Part shown: piece after piece, positions 7,584 through 20,700 of the stretch
How the letters are laid out: every line of letters begins with the position of its first letter
Position numbering within the stretch: the stretch's first letter is position 1
Assembly (NCBI RefSeq): GCF_036370855.1
Contig: NC_088101.1
Location: 813,501-877,500, forward strand
DNA length: 64,000 bases
DNA from: Dromaius novaehollandiae
Taxonomy: Eukaryota > Chordata > Aves > Casuariiformes > Dromaiidae
Reading direction: 5' to 3'
The notes under the pieces: model-generated
The model's input: only the letters and a program-made list of their open reading frames with translations
The model's database searches: none
Told to the model about the DNA's origin: nothing
Made by a program: the position numbers and the translations under genes

Positions 7584-10500
7584 ATGGCGCAGACGGAGCC
7601 GGCGCGGCCGTTGCGCCCCGCCGGCGCGGCCGCCCTGCGCGCGCGGAAGCTGCGCGGCGTCCCCGGCGAGCCGGAGCCCGAGCCGGAGCCCGAGCCGGAG
7701 CCGGACGCGGGGCCGCCGGGGGGGCCGCCGCCGCCTGCCGCCGTCCCCGTCCCCGTCCCCGCCCCCGCCCCCGCGGCGGCGGCGCTGGGCGAGCTGGAGG
7801 CGCTGAACCTGAGCGGGCGCGGGCTGGAGGAGCTGCCCGAGGAGGTGGGCGCCGCCCTGGGCGGGCTGCGGGCGCTGAGCCTGCGGCGCAACCGGCTGCG
7901 CCGCCTGCCCGCCGCCGCCCTGCGCCACCTGGGCCGCCTGGCCGAGCTCGACCTCAGCCACAACCGGCTGCGGGGCCTGGGCGACGGCGCGGCGCTGGCG
8001 GGGCTGCGCGGCCTGCGCAAGCTCAGCCTCAGCCACAACGAGCTGGGCGCCGAGGGGCCCGGCCTGCCGCCGCGCCTGGCCGAGCTGGGCCGCCTCGAGG
8101 AGCTGGACCTCAGCTTCAACCGCCTGCGCCGCCTGCCCGAGGGCCTGGGCCGCCTGCGGCAGCTCCGCACCCTCGACGTGGACCACAACCTGCTGCCCGC
8201 CTTCCCCGCCCCGCTCCTGGAGCTGGCCGCCCTCGAGGAGCTCGACTGCTCCGGCAACCGCCACCTCGGGGCCCTGCCCGAGGGCATCGCCGCCCTCCGC
8301 CGCCTCAAGATCCTCTGGCTGAGCGGCACCGGGCTGGCGGCCCTGCCCGAGGGCCTCTGCCAGCTGGGCGCCCTCGAGAGCCTCATGCTGGACGGCAACC
8401 GGCTGCGGGCCCTGCCCGCCGGCTTCGGCGGCCTGCAGCGCCTCAAGATGCTGAACCTCTCCTCCAACCTGCTCGGGGAGTTCCCCGCCGCCATCCTGGC
8501 CCTGCCCGGCCTGGAGGAGCTCTACCTGAGCCGCAACCAGCTCACCCTGCTGCCCCCGCGCCTCTGCCAGCTCCGCCAGCTCCGCACCCTCTGGCTGGAC
8601 AACAACCGCATCCGCTACCTGCCCGACTCCGTCGTGCTCCTCCGCAGCCTGGAGGAGCTGGTGCTGCAAGGCAACCAGATCGCCATCCTGCCCGAGGGCT
8701 TCGGACAGCTGTCCCGCATCACCCTGTGGAAGATCAAGGACAACCCCCTCATCCAGCCCCCGTACGAGGTGTGCATGAAGGGCATCCCCTACATCGCGGC
8801 CTACCAGCAGGAGCTGGCCCACTCCCAGCCTGCCCTCAAGCCCCGCCTCAAGCTGGTCCTCCTGGGCCTAAAGGATGCGGGCAAGACCTTGCTGAGACGG
8901 TGCCTCATGGAGGAGGACGGGCAGAGGGAGGATGCGGGAGGTCTGGAGGCAGGGAGTGCCCAGCCCAGAGGGCGCCCTGGCCGGCAGCAAGGCGCTGGGA
9001 GAGCGCAGGCTGGGTGCTGCCCCTTCCTGGAGCCTCAGGACGCTTCCTTGACGTGGGTACCTGCCGCACGGCCGCTGGAACGTCTCCCTGCTGAGCGGCA
9101 GGACGTCCCCCACGTGGCTTCTCACAGAGCGAAGGGGGAAGCACCGTGCCCTGCGCCGTCACTGCCGCCAGACGCCTTCCAAGCGCCGTCAGGCGTGGGA
9201 CCGCCCGGAGCCAGCAAGGGCATCGAGGTGATGGACTGGACAGCAGATGCGGAGAGGGGCCTGACATTCATTGTGTTCGAGCTAGCGGGCGACCCGAGCT
9301 ACGATGTGATCCAGTCTTTCTTCCTCTCCCCCGGAGCCTTGTACGTGCTGGTAGTGAATTTGAGTGCCTACGTCCCTCAGCACTTCTACCGCTCTGTGGG
9401 CTATTTCTTGCACTGGCTTGGTTCCAAGGTGCCCCATGCTGTGGTGTGCATGGTGGGAACCCACGCCGACCTCTGCGCGGAGCGGGAGCTGGAGGAGAAG
9501 TGCCTGGACATCCATCACCAGATCGCTCTGCAGGAGAAGCGGGATGCTGAGGGGCTCCAGAGCTTGGTCCAGCAGGTGGATGAGGCTCTGGGACAGGACT
9601 TTGACCTGCGCTGCTCCAGCCCGCACGCCGCCTTTTACGGGGTCTCGGACAAGAACTTGCGGCGGAAGAAAGCCCAGTTCCAGTATCTTTTAAACAACCG
9701 CCCACAGATCCTCTCCCCGGTGCTGCCCTTCAGCTGCCGGGACCGTTGCCAGGTGCGTCGCCTGCGGGACAAACTCCTCTCGGTGGCGGAGCACCGAGAC
9801 ATCTTCCCAAACCTGCACCGAGTGTTGCCCAAATCCTGGCAAGTGCTGGAGGAGCTGCACTTCCAGCCGCAGGCTCAGCAGCTGTGGCTCAGCTGGTGGG
9901 ACTCTGCCCGCTTGGGCTTGCAGGCGGGCCTGACGGAGGATCGGCTCCAGAGCGCCCTGTCCTACCTGCACGAGAGCGGGAAGCTGCTCTACTTTGAGGA
10001 GCACCTCACGCTGCGGGAGTACGTGTTCCACAACCTGCCGCGGCTCATCGACATCCTCAATGTCTTCTGCCAGCGGGATGCCACTGTGCTGCTCCAGAAA
10101 CTGCTCAGCGACACCCGCATTGATGAGCTGAGGGCCACCCAGCTCCATCACTACGTGGAGGGCTTCTTGCTGCACGGCCTCCTCCCTGCCCACATTATCC
10201 GCCTGCTTCTCAAGCCCCACATCCAGAGCCGGGAGGACCTGCAGCTCATCCTGGAGCTGCTGGAGAAGATGGGGCTCTGCTACTGCGTCAACAAACCCAA
10301 ATGCAAGCCCCTCAACGGGGCGGCTGCGTGGTACAAGTTCCCCTGCTACGTGAAGAACGAGGTGCCCCACGCCGAGGCGTGGATTAACGGCGCCAATCTG
10401 AGCGGACAGTCCTTTGTGGCTGAGCAACTGCAGATCGAATATAGCTTCCCGTTCATTTTCCCACCCGGCTTGTTCGCGCGCTACAGCGTCCAGATCAACA

Positions 10501-10788
10501 GCCACGTGGTTCAGCGGTCGGATGGCAAATACCAGATCTACGCCTACCGGGGGAAGGTGCCTGTGGTGGTGAGTTACCGGCCTGCCAGGGGAGCTCTGCA
10601 GCCAGACACTCTGTCTATTGCTAGTCACGCATCCCTACCAAATATCTGGACAGCCTGGCAAGCCATAACCCCTTTAGTGGAAGAACTGAATGTCCTGCTC
10701 CAAGAGTGGCCGGGCCTGTACTACACTGTGCACGTCCTCTGTTCTAAGTGCCTTAAAAGAGGGTCACCCAACCCGCACACTTTCCCAG
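7584..10788 (+). CDS. MFHAS1: MFHAS1 exon 1: LRR, Roc GTPase and COR domains
   Basis: MFHAS1 (MASL1) is a cytoplasmic ROCO-family protein linked to Toll-like receptor and macrophage signalling; the human gene was found amplified in malignant fibrous histiocytoma. This exon gives 1068 codons plus one base. The N-terminus has AALRARKLR as in human, then Glu-Pro and Pro-Val dipeptide repeats. About 13 leucine-rich repeats span residues 70-390, ending [22 protein letters not shown]. The Roc P-loop is GLKDAGKT (428-435); the G3 position reads ELAGD (566-570), where human has DLAGD; the G4-like THAD is at 626-629. The COR part, including [20 protein letters not shown], closely matches human. The exon ends at HTFPG on a split Gly codon with donor G|GTAAGG. 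The start has a strong Kozak context (GCCATGG). About 99 residues between P-loop and G3 replace about 22 in human. The other half of the family's C-terminus lies 27 kb downstream. Confidence 0.95.
7668..7774 (+). repeat. MFHAS1: In-frame hexanucleotide repeats in MFHAS1 N-terminus
   Basis: Bases 7668-7703 alternate GAGCCG/GAGCCC, giving six Glu-Pro pairs; 7741-7774 is CCCGTC then CCCGCC units, giving Pro-Val and Pro-Ala pairs. The repeats keep the frame. Human MFHAS1 has no such Glu-Pro run at this place as I recall it. Length polymorphism is likely. Confidence 0.8.
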
Positions 10789-13700
10789 GTAAGGCACGAC
10801 CCGGCTGGCCTTTCGTCCCTTCCAGGGCTTCTCCCCTTCTTGGAGGGAGGTTTGCGGTGTTAATCTCGGATCCGTCTTGGTTTTCCCTCTGCTGTAGCTC
10901 TCTTCCCTCATGACTTGGGTCGTGAGAGAAAATATTAGGGTAGCTCCAAGGAGACAGGCTTAAAATAACCCTATTCTGGGATGGAGGCCGGGGGCAGGAG
11001 GGGGAGGAAGTAACATCCACTTCTGTGGGTGCCTTTTTTCCTCTGCTTTCTGGATTTTTGGCCCCAAGGATTGGCCATGCTGCTGTTGGAAAGGCCCAGC
11101 TCTGTCCTTGTTTTGATTCCTGTGCATAGTTCTGTGGGTTTTTTTTCCTTATTCCCTTTAGCTTGCAGCCTCCCTTTCTCTTGGGGCTGTTTGTAATCAC
11201 AAATGGAGACTGCTAAAAGACTTCTGGGTCCCCCAAAAAACCTGACCTGTGATGTAGCTGCTGAGAACGCAGGAAAGCTCCCCGTAGCAGACGCTGGGTG
11301 TTTTGGCCTTCGTAGCCCTATATAAAAAGCTCTCTCTTGCGTACGAGGTCCTGTCTCTAACAGGAAGCATTCCTCCTTGAAGAGAGAAAGATGCTCCATC
11401 GTCTTTGTTTCAGTGGCTCACCTAGAAGCGATTCCCAGCCTGCAGGTTTGGGAGCTATTGTTCTTTTTTTTAAAAAAAAAAAAAGCCACCACAGTTCTTT
11501 TCCTTTCATCCCCTGCCGTCCCAGTTTTTCAAAAGAAAAAAAAGAAAAAAGCATCATCTCTCTGCTCTGGAATGTAGCTAGTTGCGGTGCTTTTTAAAGC
11601 TGTCACATAGTCGTGATCACACTGGTATTTTCCAGCGGTGTCTGTTTTACTTTGTATGTGTGCAGGTGCTGCCTTCTGACCCATCTCCTCCCTGCCCTGC
11701 TGTGCAGCTCTGGGGTTTGCTGGGGCTGTGGGAAAGGTGTTTTAGCACGCAAATCTGTGAGAAATCAAAATCCCCTCTGAACTGTAAGCAGCACTCTAGA
11801 AACACCGTTTCCTCCCCCACCGTGTTGGAAGTATCTTTAAACCTTGTTCTTTTATAGGTAGTCTGAAATAGTGAAGGAGCAGGAGTGTGACTTGAGTTGG
11901 AGCAAGCAGCGGTGCCAAATTGGTTCATAGGAGAACGTGGATAATAGTGTTTTGGTTTTGTTTTTCTTTCTCTGGGCCTGAAAATAAGGAGATGCTTTTT
12001 GCTCCTCAGCTTATGTCCTGGCTCCATTGATCACGTCTTCCTCTAAATGCATTAGCTTACGTAAGGACCGTTGTATGTGTGTGTGGGGAGGGACGGGCAT
12101 GTGAACCCGTGCTGCGCAAATTGCAAAGTAGCAGCAGCCTGATCCGTTTCTCTTGCTGCTGACACGGTGCTCTGAGCAATGCATTCAAAAAAATAAAATA
12201 GGAATCTAAAAACAATGACCAGGTGTTAAGTGGCAAGTCCTGAAGGTTCAGCTTGTGATTAGACGAGACCTGCAGCCACGTGTATTTTTTATGAATGTTT
12301 CACGGCTGATCCTTTCTGTAAACAGATGATGTTTTAAAGGTGAAATGTGAAGGAGATCCAAATGGCATTCGCAAAGATGGTTGGCATCTTTGCTAACCAG
12401 TGAAAAATCTGAGCAGGCCCAGAAGAATAAGGAGAGAGTTGAAGCCAAATGGCTTTTCCCTTTGGGTTTGGCTGGATCATGTTTCCTGAGGAATAAGAAA
12501 AGATTACCTCCATCAGGCAGCCAAGCCTGGTGTGCTGGGAAGTTGGGGTGCCGGTAGGCAGCACATCATTTGGCGTGGGTACCAAAAGAGGTTATTTAAA
12601 TCTAGCTCAGCCGTGAACTCCATGGATTATATGAGACAGGTGAACAAGCATTTGGCTTGGGGAGGGTGCAGCCTATGTGTTTCATCTAAAATACTCTTCC
12701 CTGTTCACAGAGCAGATACATAAAAGTCTGTTCAGAAGTTTTAAATGGGAATTGTGAAGCTGAGGAGTTTTTTTTTTCCCCCCTTGGTTTTGTTGATTGG
12801 GAGGTCTGCATGTTTAAGTCATGTTGCCAAGCTTGCTCTTGTGCAAACGAATTGTGGTTGGAGTCATTTGGGACAGGGTGTAGGGCAAGAGCGGGTCTCG
12901 TGTTATGAAAATGTGTGGTGAGGGAGATGTCTGTTCCTTTCCGAGCTATTCCGATGGAAATTCCAGGCAATTACAGCACCGCTAATTCTTAAATAGGGCT
13001 GTGGTCTTTTTAGGACTGTGTTGAAGAACCGCTTTGCAGCCTGTTGACCTTAATAAGGGAAATATTTCTGTGGAGACACTGCCAAATTTGTGCTCAAAAA
13101 TGGAAGTGCAGCTTGGCTGTGTGTTTGGTTGTGCAATCTGTGTTGTCGTTAGTGAAACCGATGGTGTATTCTTTGGTCATCCAAAATTTTCATTGGAATC
13201 CCCTTCAAAGAGGGGACTTGGATGTTCGCGAGTTGAGGATTCGGCCACGAATATTCAATCCTAGCTTTTAACCCCCCTTCCTTCCCACTTGGCCCTTCAT
13301 GTGCAGGCTGCAAAACTTCAGTTGTTTTAATACATGCAGAAATTTTCTTGGAACAAGCCAGTGGGCTCAGAAACAGTTAATAAGAATTGGGATTCTGGGT
13401 TCATTCTTTTGAGGGTTTATTGCAAACAACAAAGAAAAAAAAATGCCTTGGCAGGGTCCTTTTAAGGAAGTTTTTATGTCTGAAGCATAGTTTTGTAGCT
13501 GGGTGAAATAGTAACTGAATTGGAATCTGAGCTGGAATCTCAGTGCGCTTTGATGCTTCAGTCATCAGCTTGTCTGATAAGCGATGTGCTGAAAAAATTT
13601 TAGTTCTTTTACATTTACTCTGTATCTAAACAAAAAGACCCCTTCCAGACTAAGAAAGGCATATCCCTGCTTGGACTGACTGACACGAATCGGTTTCCAC

Positions 13701-16700
13701 TGCAAGCCGATGAGATCTCAGTTGGATTGTCACAGGCACTGTGAAATGCTGTGATTTTGTATGTGACGGCTTTTTGGCTCCTGGATGGAAGGGCTTTTAG
13801 GTTGTTCACGTCCTATAAGCTATAAAGCGGCTAGAGGATGGGGGGGCCGCCGCTGCTGCCGTCTGCCTGGTAGACACGTGTGCTTTGTTTGGATGGACAA
13901 AGTAGCGTGACTGGATTTCCCAAGCTTTCCTTGTTTGCACCTGCTCACCACCCTGCCGCTGTCCCCTCTTCTGCAAAAACGCAGGGATTTCTAAAGGGGC
14001 TGCAAAGTTGTGGATTTCCAGCTTGTCTATAAAGTTAGACAAAACACACGTGTGCACGTACTCTTTTCTTACTGCAGGGCGGAAAGAGCCTGGAGAGCAA
14101 CGTTATGCCTGGCTGTTTGGGAGTTAGTTTGTCTGTGGTGGCGAGGAGGGGTGAGGGGGGTTTCTACTAACCTTTGCCAGACCTCAGAATTACAAAAGCC
14201 CGTCTGTTTCCTGGAGAGGTCCCTCAGGAATTTGTGAGGAGGAGGTGGAACAACACTGGATGAAAAGTAAGAGGGTACATCGAAACAGTCAAACCTTGCT
14301 CTGAGCCAGCCTGGGTCCCGGCCAGCTCAGGCTCATCTGAGCTGCGTTCTGCACAAGGTATCTGATGTTATCCTTTCAGTATTGGGGGTTTTGTGTTTGA
14401 CCAGTGGTTTTCTTTCTTGCTTGCTTGTGAAGTTGGCTGTGGGAACACAGACATGAGAAGGCCAAGGGCTTGAGCCAGCTGCAGAGATCTGACCAAACGC
14501 TGTCAGAACCAAGACAAGATGATCTGAATTTTTCATAGATTAAAAATGTGCCAATGCGCACACAGCTACGGGCAAAGATTCTGTGTGCAAACTCAGCAGC
14601 CCCTCTCCAAAAGGATGCTACAAAGCTATGGGGAGCGTGGAGAGAGGCTGCAGGACTGCCGAGAGCTGCATAGGCCTCCTGCGGAGAGAAAGCACGATTC
14701 TTCCGTCTGCCTTGCTCCCTCCTTGCTGCCCCCTTCCTAAGGTATCGAAACGGAGGGGAGATCATGAGCTTCCACTCTGCCTGTCTCCTATATCAAAGAT
14801 AAGCAGAAGGCAGGAGTACACGTCAGTCACCTTTGGGGTGTGGAAGAAGGTATTTTCTTTCTATAATAGCGTAGTTCCCTTATGAAACCCTCTGCCGTGG
14901 CCAAAGCAGGCCTAATTCTCGGTCACCTTATTGTGCATGTGATTCAAGGTGAACCATGCTCACCTTCCCCACATCAGAGTCAGAAATGAGCGTGAACTCC
15001 CGCAGGAGCTGGGATGGAGTCACAAGGTGGGGAGGTAGAAGATCCCATGCTGCGTCATGCTAGCAAGCCCCACACCAGGTAAGGAGGGAGCAGGTGGGAC
15101 CGGTTTGGTCAGAAGGTCTCAAAAATTGAAGTTGGCTCCAAAAATTTGAGCTGTCTTTGAAAGAAAGGCTGGCGTCAGGTGTCTGGTTGTTCTTTGTAAT
15201 TAAATTACAGGTGGCTGGGGGTTTTTGCACAGACGATTGCTGTTGGAGCAACGCCTGCTTGTAGTAGAGCCTGATGCCAGCATTTGACAGCCTTAAAAGG
15301 CAAGTTTGAGAACTGGGTCTTTTTGGCCTTATTTTCAAGGTAGATGCTCTAGCTGTTGGGGGCTGTCACCATGCTCTCCTGAAAGATGTGGCTTTGGTGG
15401 AGTGCTGTGGCTGGAGGGGCAAGACTTCAGCGCAGCGTAAGCACCAGACATTGATGGTCTGGGTGGCAGGAGGGTAAAGCTGAACGAGGCCCAATGAACT
15501 GGGAGGAAAACAGATCAGTTGCTAAGCTTGAGGAAACTAGTGTGATTTGGGAAGAGAGTGCTAGAGCACTGTTTATTTAGCTTACCAACTGAGGACTGAT
15601 TTGTGTGCTGCTGAAGCATTGATCTTGGGTGATGTGGCTTGCAGTATGTAATGGTGTAGAAACCCAGGCTTTGTGCTAAGCAGTATGTTGCTTGGTGAGC
15701 GCTTGAGGTCTTCTCGCTTGGTGGCTGTGGTGGGGCATCCTCTGATTTAACCAGTATATTGGGAGAAGAGAGAACCAAGCTCCAGCTTTGATCTCGGAGG
15801 AGGCAGGAAAGCTGCAGAGTGCAGCACGGCTGGTGGAGCGTAGGGTGTGGGGACCAGCCCTTGGGAAGAAACTGGAGCAGCCGGCTCAGGGCTGGAGCTC
15901 GTTCCCGTCAAAGCTACGGAGCGGGTCGGTCAGGACGCCTGCCCGCCGTGCTCACGGCGGCTGGTGTCGGGGTAGCTTGCCGTCAGACTGACTCAGGAAA
16001 CGGAAACAGAAGGGACAAACTCACTGTGGATGCCGGAAGAGAGCCTTGGGCTTTGAACTGCCTTTTTGAAGTGCTGCCCTTGTTGGTTATCATGTACTGT
16101 GTGCATCCTTTTGTGCATGTGTGTGTGTATATGTATATATGTACATATCTATTTTAATGTTCTTAGTATGGAACTTGCCAAAATTACTTGAAGTTAGGAT
16201 TGCAGCATGCATTATTTCAAACTGTTTGGAGGAATTCCCTTCCATATGTGAAAATTTGCTATACGCTCCTGCTAGAGGAAAGGTTTCCTGGTGTGTCGGC
16301 AGTGGTATGAGAAAAGTCTGCTGCTTCCTGGATGGTTGTTAGGCTCGCAACAGAGGCTGCCTCTCCTGCTGAGTATCTGCAAGATCTCTCTGGGCAAGGA
16401 GCTCTTGATTTTACTTCTAAATATAAACATTGTAAAGCCCTGCAAACATGCTGGCAATCTTCCAGTGAGATACCTGATAATGAAGAAAACCGGCTTGGAA
16501 GCTCCTGTTGGGGGGAAATGCTATCGTAATAACAATGCACGTGTATGGCACGATCTTCTAATTTATACCCGCTACCCAACAAAGCCTAGGAAAAAAGGTG
16601 ATGGTTCAAATGGGCTTCTTGCTTAGCAAAATTTCCCTGAGCCGTCCCTTAATGGCTTGTCTAGCCCTGCCTCATTCCACGCAGAGAGTCGTCTCCAGGC

Positions 16701-17753
16701 CTTGGGCCCTCCAGACGTCGCACTGCCATCACTGAATTGGGGAAACGCTAGATTCAGTTGAGTAGATCTTTTTGGTTTGGTTAGTGAAGCAAGGCAGAGT
16801 TCTTGCCCTTTATTCCATAATTTTTTTAGAGTTGCTGAGATTTGTCTTTGCAGGAAACAACCTATAAAAGAGCCGCTCATCCCAAATGATTCTTTGTTTC
16901 ATTGCACAAGAACGACTTAAAAACTACCCACTGTGGGGGTAAGCGGCTGTTCAGATAAAATCTTGATGTAGGTTTTCTCCTCTCCACATTCAGCTGATCG
17001 TGTGAGGACTGATTCGTGCTCTGCTTCATCATGCTGGGGATGCAGATGTCCTGTAACCTGCTTTGTTTCCTACTGTGCACACCAATTTTTTGTGCTGCCC
17101 TGCCTTGTTTGTTAAAAACACCTGAAAGCGTGCTAGGTTTTTCCCTTTAAGGTTGGTTGGGGCATATCATGCGTGTCATCCAAGTGTTTGCTATGGAAGG
17201 TTTAAAAAGAAAAAAACAAAAACAACCTACAGAGCATAATTGATTTACGAAGGACGCTATCTTCTGTCTCCTGTGACAGGAATCCTCGTGCTGATGCAAG
17301 CTTTCCATATTTAAGATGCTACGGGGTGCATATGTCTTTGAGAGGAAGGCTCCAAGGTGCAAATATATTGCTAGATCCTATTCCTCCTTTTGTGCCTCGG
17401 GAGAGGATGGTGGGAAATCATCTTCGCTGTCTTTTGGGAGTATTGTGACCATGTTACTTGACATTGGGACAGGGCTCTGAAAAAATGAGCATCTGTTTAA
17501 AAGCGCAATATGAATATGTCTATCAGATAATTCTCCTGTATGCTGTGATGTCTTGTTGCTATTGCAGCATTAAGCAGGTAACTGTAGTAGCCTAGCATGT
17601 TCTCTAATGATCCACTAATGATAGTGCAGGCTAATTGGTTGGCTCTTGAAAGCAATTTGCCAGTGGAGAGGGAAAAAAATTGCATTTAATGAAAAGTTTG
17701 TGTTGTGTTTAAAATCTTGAAAATCACCAAAGTAGATTTTTTTTCTCTTTCTC

Positions 17754-17778
17754 TTTTTTTTTTTTGGGGGGGGGGGGG
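17754..17778 (+). repeat. T12-G13 homopolymer junction
   Basis: A run of 12 T directly followed by 13 G in MFHAS1 intron 1, preceded by a TC-rich stretch. Length is likely unstable and sensitive to sequencing error. Confidence 0.85.
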
Positions 17779-20700
17779 AAGGTTGGGTGGGAGAGACTTA
17801 CTTTTTCTCCAAAGTAGAGGAGGAATAACCTTTGCAAATGAGTGAGGAAAATAATGGTCTGGGGGTGAACAGAAGATGATCGGTTCCTCCTTGTACCCTT
17901 AAATCCACCTCTCTGTGGCTGTAGCGCGTGCCCTTTTCCTACAGATACAGGCAAATGTTGTGAGAATAAGCAGAGCTGGCTGGAGCCAAATAAGGTCACC
18001 TCTCTTCAGGTGAGCTTATGGGATGCCAGTTAAAGGCTGTGCTATTTTTGGATTGTTTTCATCCTTTTGGTAGTCAGATAGGAAAGGGAGCGCCTTGTAG
18101 GGACGGCAGGGGGGAAGACAGTCCTTAAAGTACAGTCTCGGTTGTAACAGTCGAGCTCCTCCCGCTGCAGACAAAATCTGTTGACGCTTTTGGCTAGTGG
18201 AGAACATACCGGGGTATGAAGAAAGCGATGTATCTGGGCTATATGAATCTCAGCCTGCCTGTTTGATCTGTTGTACACTGATCGCCTTATCTATAGTGGG
18301 CGTGCTCTTGGGCTCCTGGGACCGCAGTGTGGAAGAGCTGTGTCTGGTGCAGAGGATGAGGAGGCTGCCTTGGAGTTTTTAGAAGCTGTTGAGCGTACAG
18401 GACACAAGTAACCTACCTCCTGGAGTGGGAAGGTCACCTGTGTGGATGTGGCCTTCTTCCACATGAGTGGTTTGCAGAGATTTGTCGCAGGATGCAGCAT
18501 CTGGGGATGTCTCTGCTGGGAGACGGCTATGAGAACTGGGATAATTTCTGTGGGGAAGGAAAGACCAGGGAAACACCTGTGGGCTGATTGGTGTTGGGAG
18601 AATCCAGGAGAAGATGGAGTTGGATTTCACTTGAGGTGTTGAGGTGGACCATCTCTGAGGGTTTATGTTTCTGCCTCACCAGGCTGCTGGAGGCTGGCAG
18701 GCCGAAATCGTATTGTACCCGTGGTGTTTTCCTGGCTAAATCTTGGTCCTGAATGTGCCGTTTGGGTTGCTGAAGTGGTCAGGGGCAATGTGCTTTAGGA
18801 CTCATGCAGTCTCGCAGGCTTTGCGGTTAGGGATGACTTGCTTGTGGCCAGTGGATGGAGGCTGGTCTCCATCCATTTCTGCTTCTTGCTCTATGCTGCT
18901 TGGACCAGGCTTGGTGATCTCATTGAGCTGTGACTGCCGGAGCACTTGCGTGCTTGAGCTGGCTGTGGTTTAAAGCCTAACCTTAATTTCAGACTTGTGC
19001 TTTTTTTCCAGTGGTCGTTTTCCAGAGCTCTGTGCTTCTCTCAAAGATGTACTTAGTAGTCCAAGTTGGACTTGGTGGGGGGGATGGACCAAGCTAGGAG
19101 CTACAGACTGTGCAAGATAACGTTAATTTTGAATCGACAGTTTGGCTTGGCAAATTCAGTGTGAACCAGACAACGGCTTCGGGGTGAGGGAGACGCTTCT
19201 GTTAGGTGCAGTGATTTGTGAGGATCAGACAAGACTGAGCCGTGGAGGCAGGTAACCGAATCCTGTTTCAACTTGCTGGGTTTTGTCACCGCGTGGTGAC
19301 TCAGAGGTGATGCGCGAATACTCCAGGGAGGAGCCGTATCATCCTAGGTTACGCTGAATCGTTCCACTGAGACAACGGGAGACTTCTGCTGGGCTTCTGT
19401 TAGCTTCGTTTCACAAGCGTGACTGAATACAGTTCCGTAAAACCCCTTATAAAAAACGATACCAGGATATCTTCTCCTTTACCCATTTGCAGGATGATGT
19501 TTGCCAAGTGTCCAGTTCAGATAAGCCTTTTAGTTTGTTTTGTAGGAGAGGACACCCGGATCTCTCCCTGTCCGTTCTGTTTCCTCCTCCTTCCCCTCGT
19601 ACCCCCGCTTTCTGGAGGCTCTCCTTGTTGCAGCATAACAGGAAGGAAACAAGTCAGCAACAATGCTAGGAGAGGGATTTGTGGACCTCGGGCTGTGATG
19701 GTAAAGTTAATATTGTAGGTGTTTGTTCTAACAGAGCCCAGGATCCTGCTATGCTTCACTCGAGGATTGTGCCACTTGAATGATCTGATGCAGTGACCCT
19801 TCAGGTTCTGTGTCAGATTCCTCTGGAGGCACATTCCCTGCATTTTTAGCAGGTACTTTCATCTCCTGCCCTACAGAGTGAGTGCTGGCCTGTGATAAAG
19901 GACAGATCCTGCCCCTGCGGCAGGGCCAGGTTGTTGAGGAGCTTCCTGAAAAATGAATTAGCCATAATTTCCACGGTACCACAGTCTACAGAGGCTGGTT
20001 GTCCCAGATGCTTGGTCTAGTTTACATCCCATTTATCCAGTTGCTGTTTCTGCTGTGTGAAACCACACAGTGTGAAAATGTGGAAGGTGAACATGGCCAC
20101 TGGGTCTTGCTTGGCCTTCAAGACATGCACAATGCATTTGTTGCCCACGTGTCAATGCAGGGCTGGAAGCAGAGGACTGCTGGAGAGGCTAATCCGTCCC
20201 AAACTTACCCTGAAACAAGTGTCCTCACGGCTAGCAAGCTCCCTTGCTGCACGAGCAGCAAACGGAGGGTGAGCCTCCTGCAATGGCAGAAACCTGCATG
20301 TCTTGTGGCCTCTAAAACATTACAGCGGGTGCAGCAGAATTGTCCTGCCACGTGGACTGCAAGCGTTGCATGGCGCAGTGGCACCCTGCTGCATCTCTAG
20401 CTGTTGTTGTGGAGCTCTGTTGCTGACCGTATAATAACCCACTGCACTCACCTTTGCCTGTTTTGTAGATAATGCAGTCAAATATGGACAGCAGAGCGAT
20501 TTTTTCCCTGAGCAGTGAATGTTACAAAGCGGGGATGTGTGTAAGGACTTAGAAACGTGCAGAGCCGAAATGCAAAGGCACAGAACGTACAGTGTGGAGG
20601 ATTGGAAGGCAGGGACCTCTATCTGAGACCGTTGCCTGACATCAGTCTTTTATTGCCTCTTCCTGAACAGCTGCATTTTCATCGCCATCATTAATGTTCT

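Noticed and set aside
6543-7806. Lys/Glu/Arg-rich plus-strand frames and Phe/Leu/Ser-rich minus-strand frames
   Set aside because: Direct products of the polypurine tract; a purine-only strand has few stops in these frames.
7458-8822. 454-codon minus-strand frame opposite MFHAS1
   Set aside because: Antisense shadow of the GC-rich leucine-rich repeat exon, giving Ala/Gln/Glu/Gly-rich sequence with no known domain.
9690-10628. 312-codon minus-strand frame opposite the MFHAS1 COR region
   Set aside because: Antisense shadow of a well-conserved coding exon with strong codon bias.
10789-10913. Extension of the MFHAS1 reading frame past the donor (41 more codons)
   Set aside because: The human C-terminus resumes exactly at 37642 and a consensus GTAAGG donor sits at the break, so this is intron.
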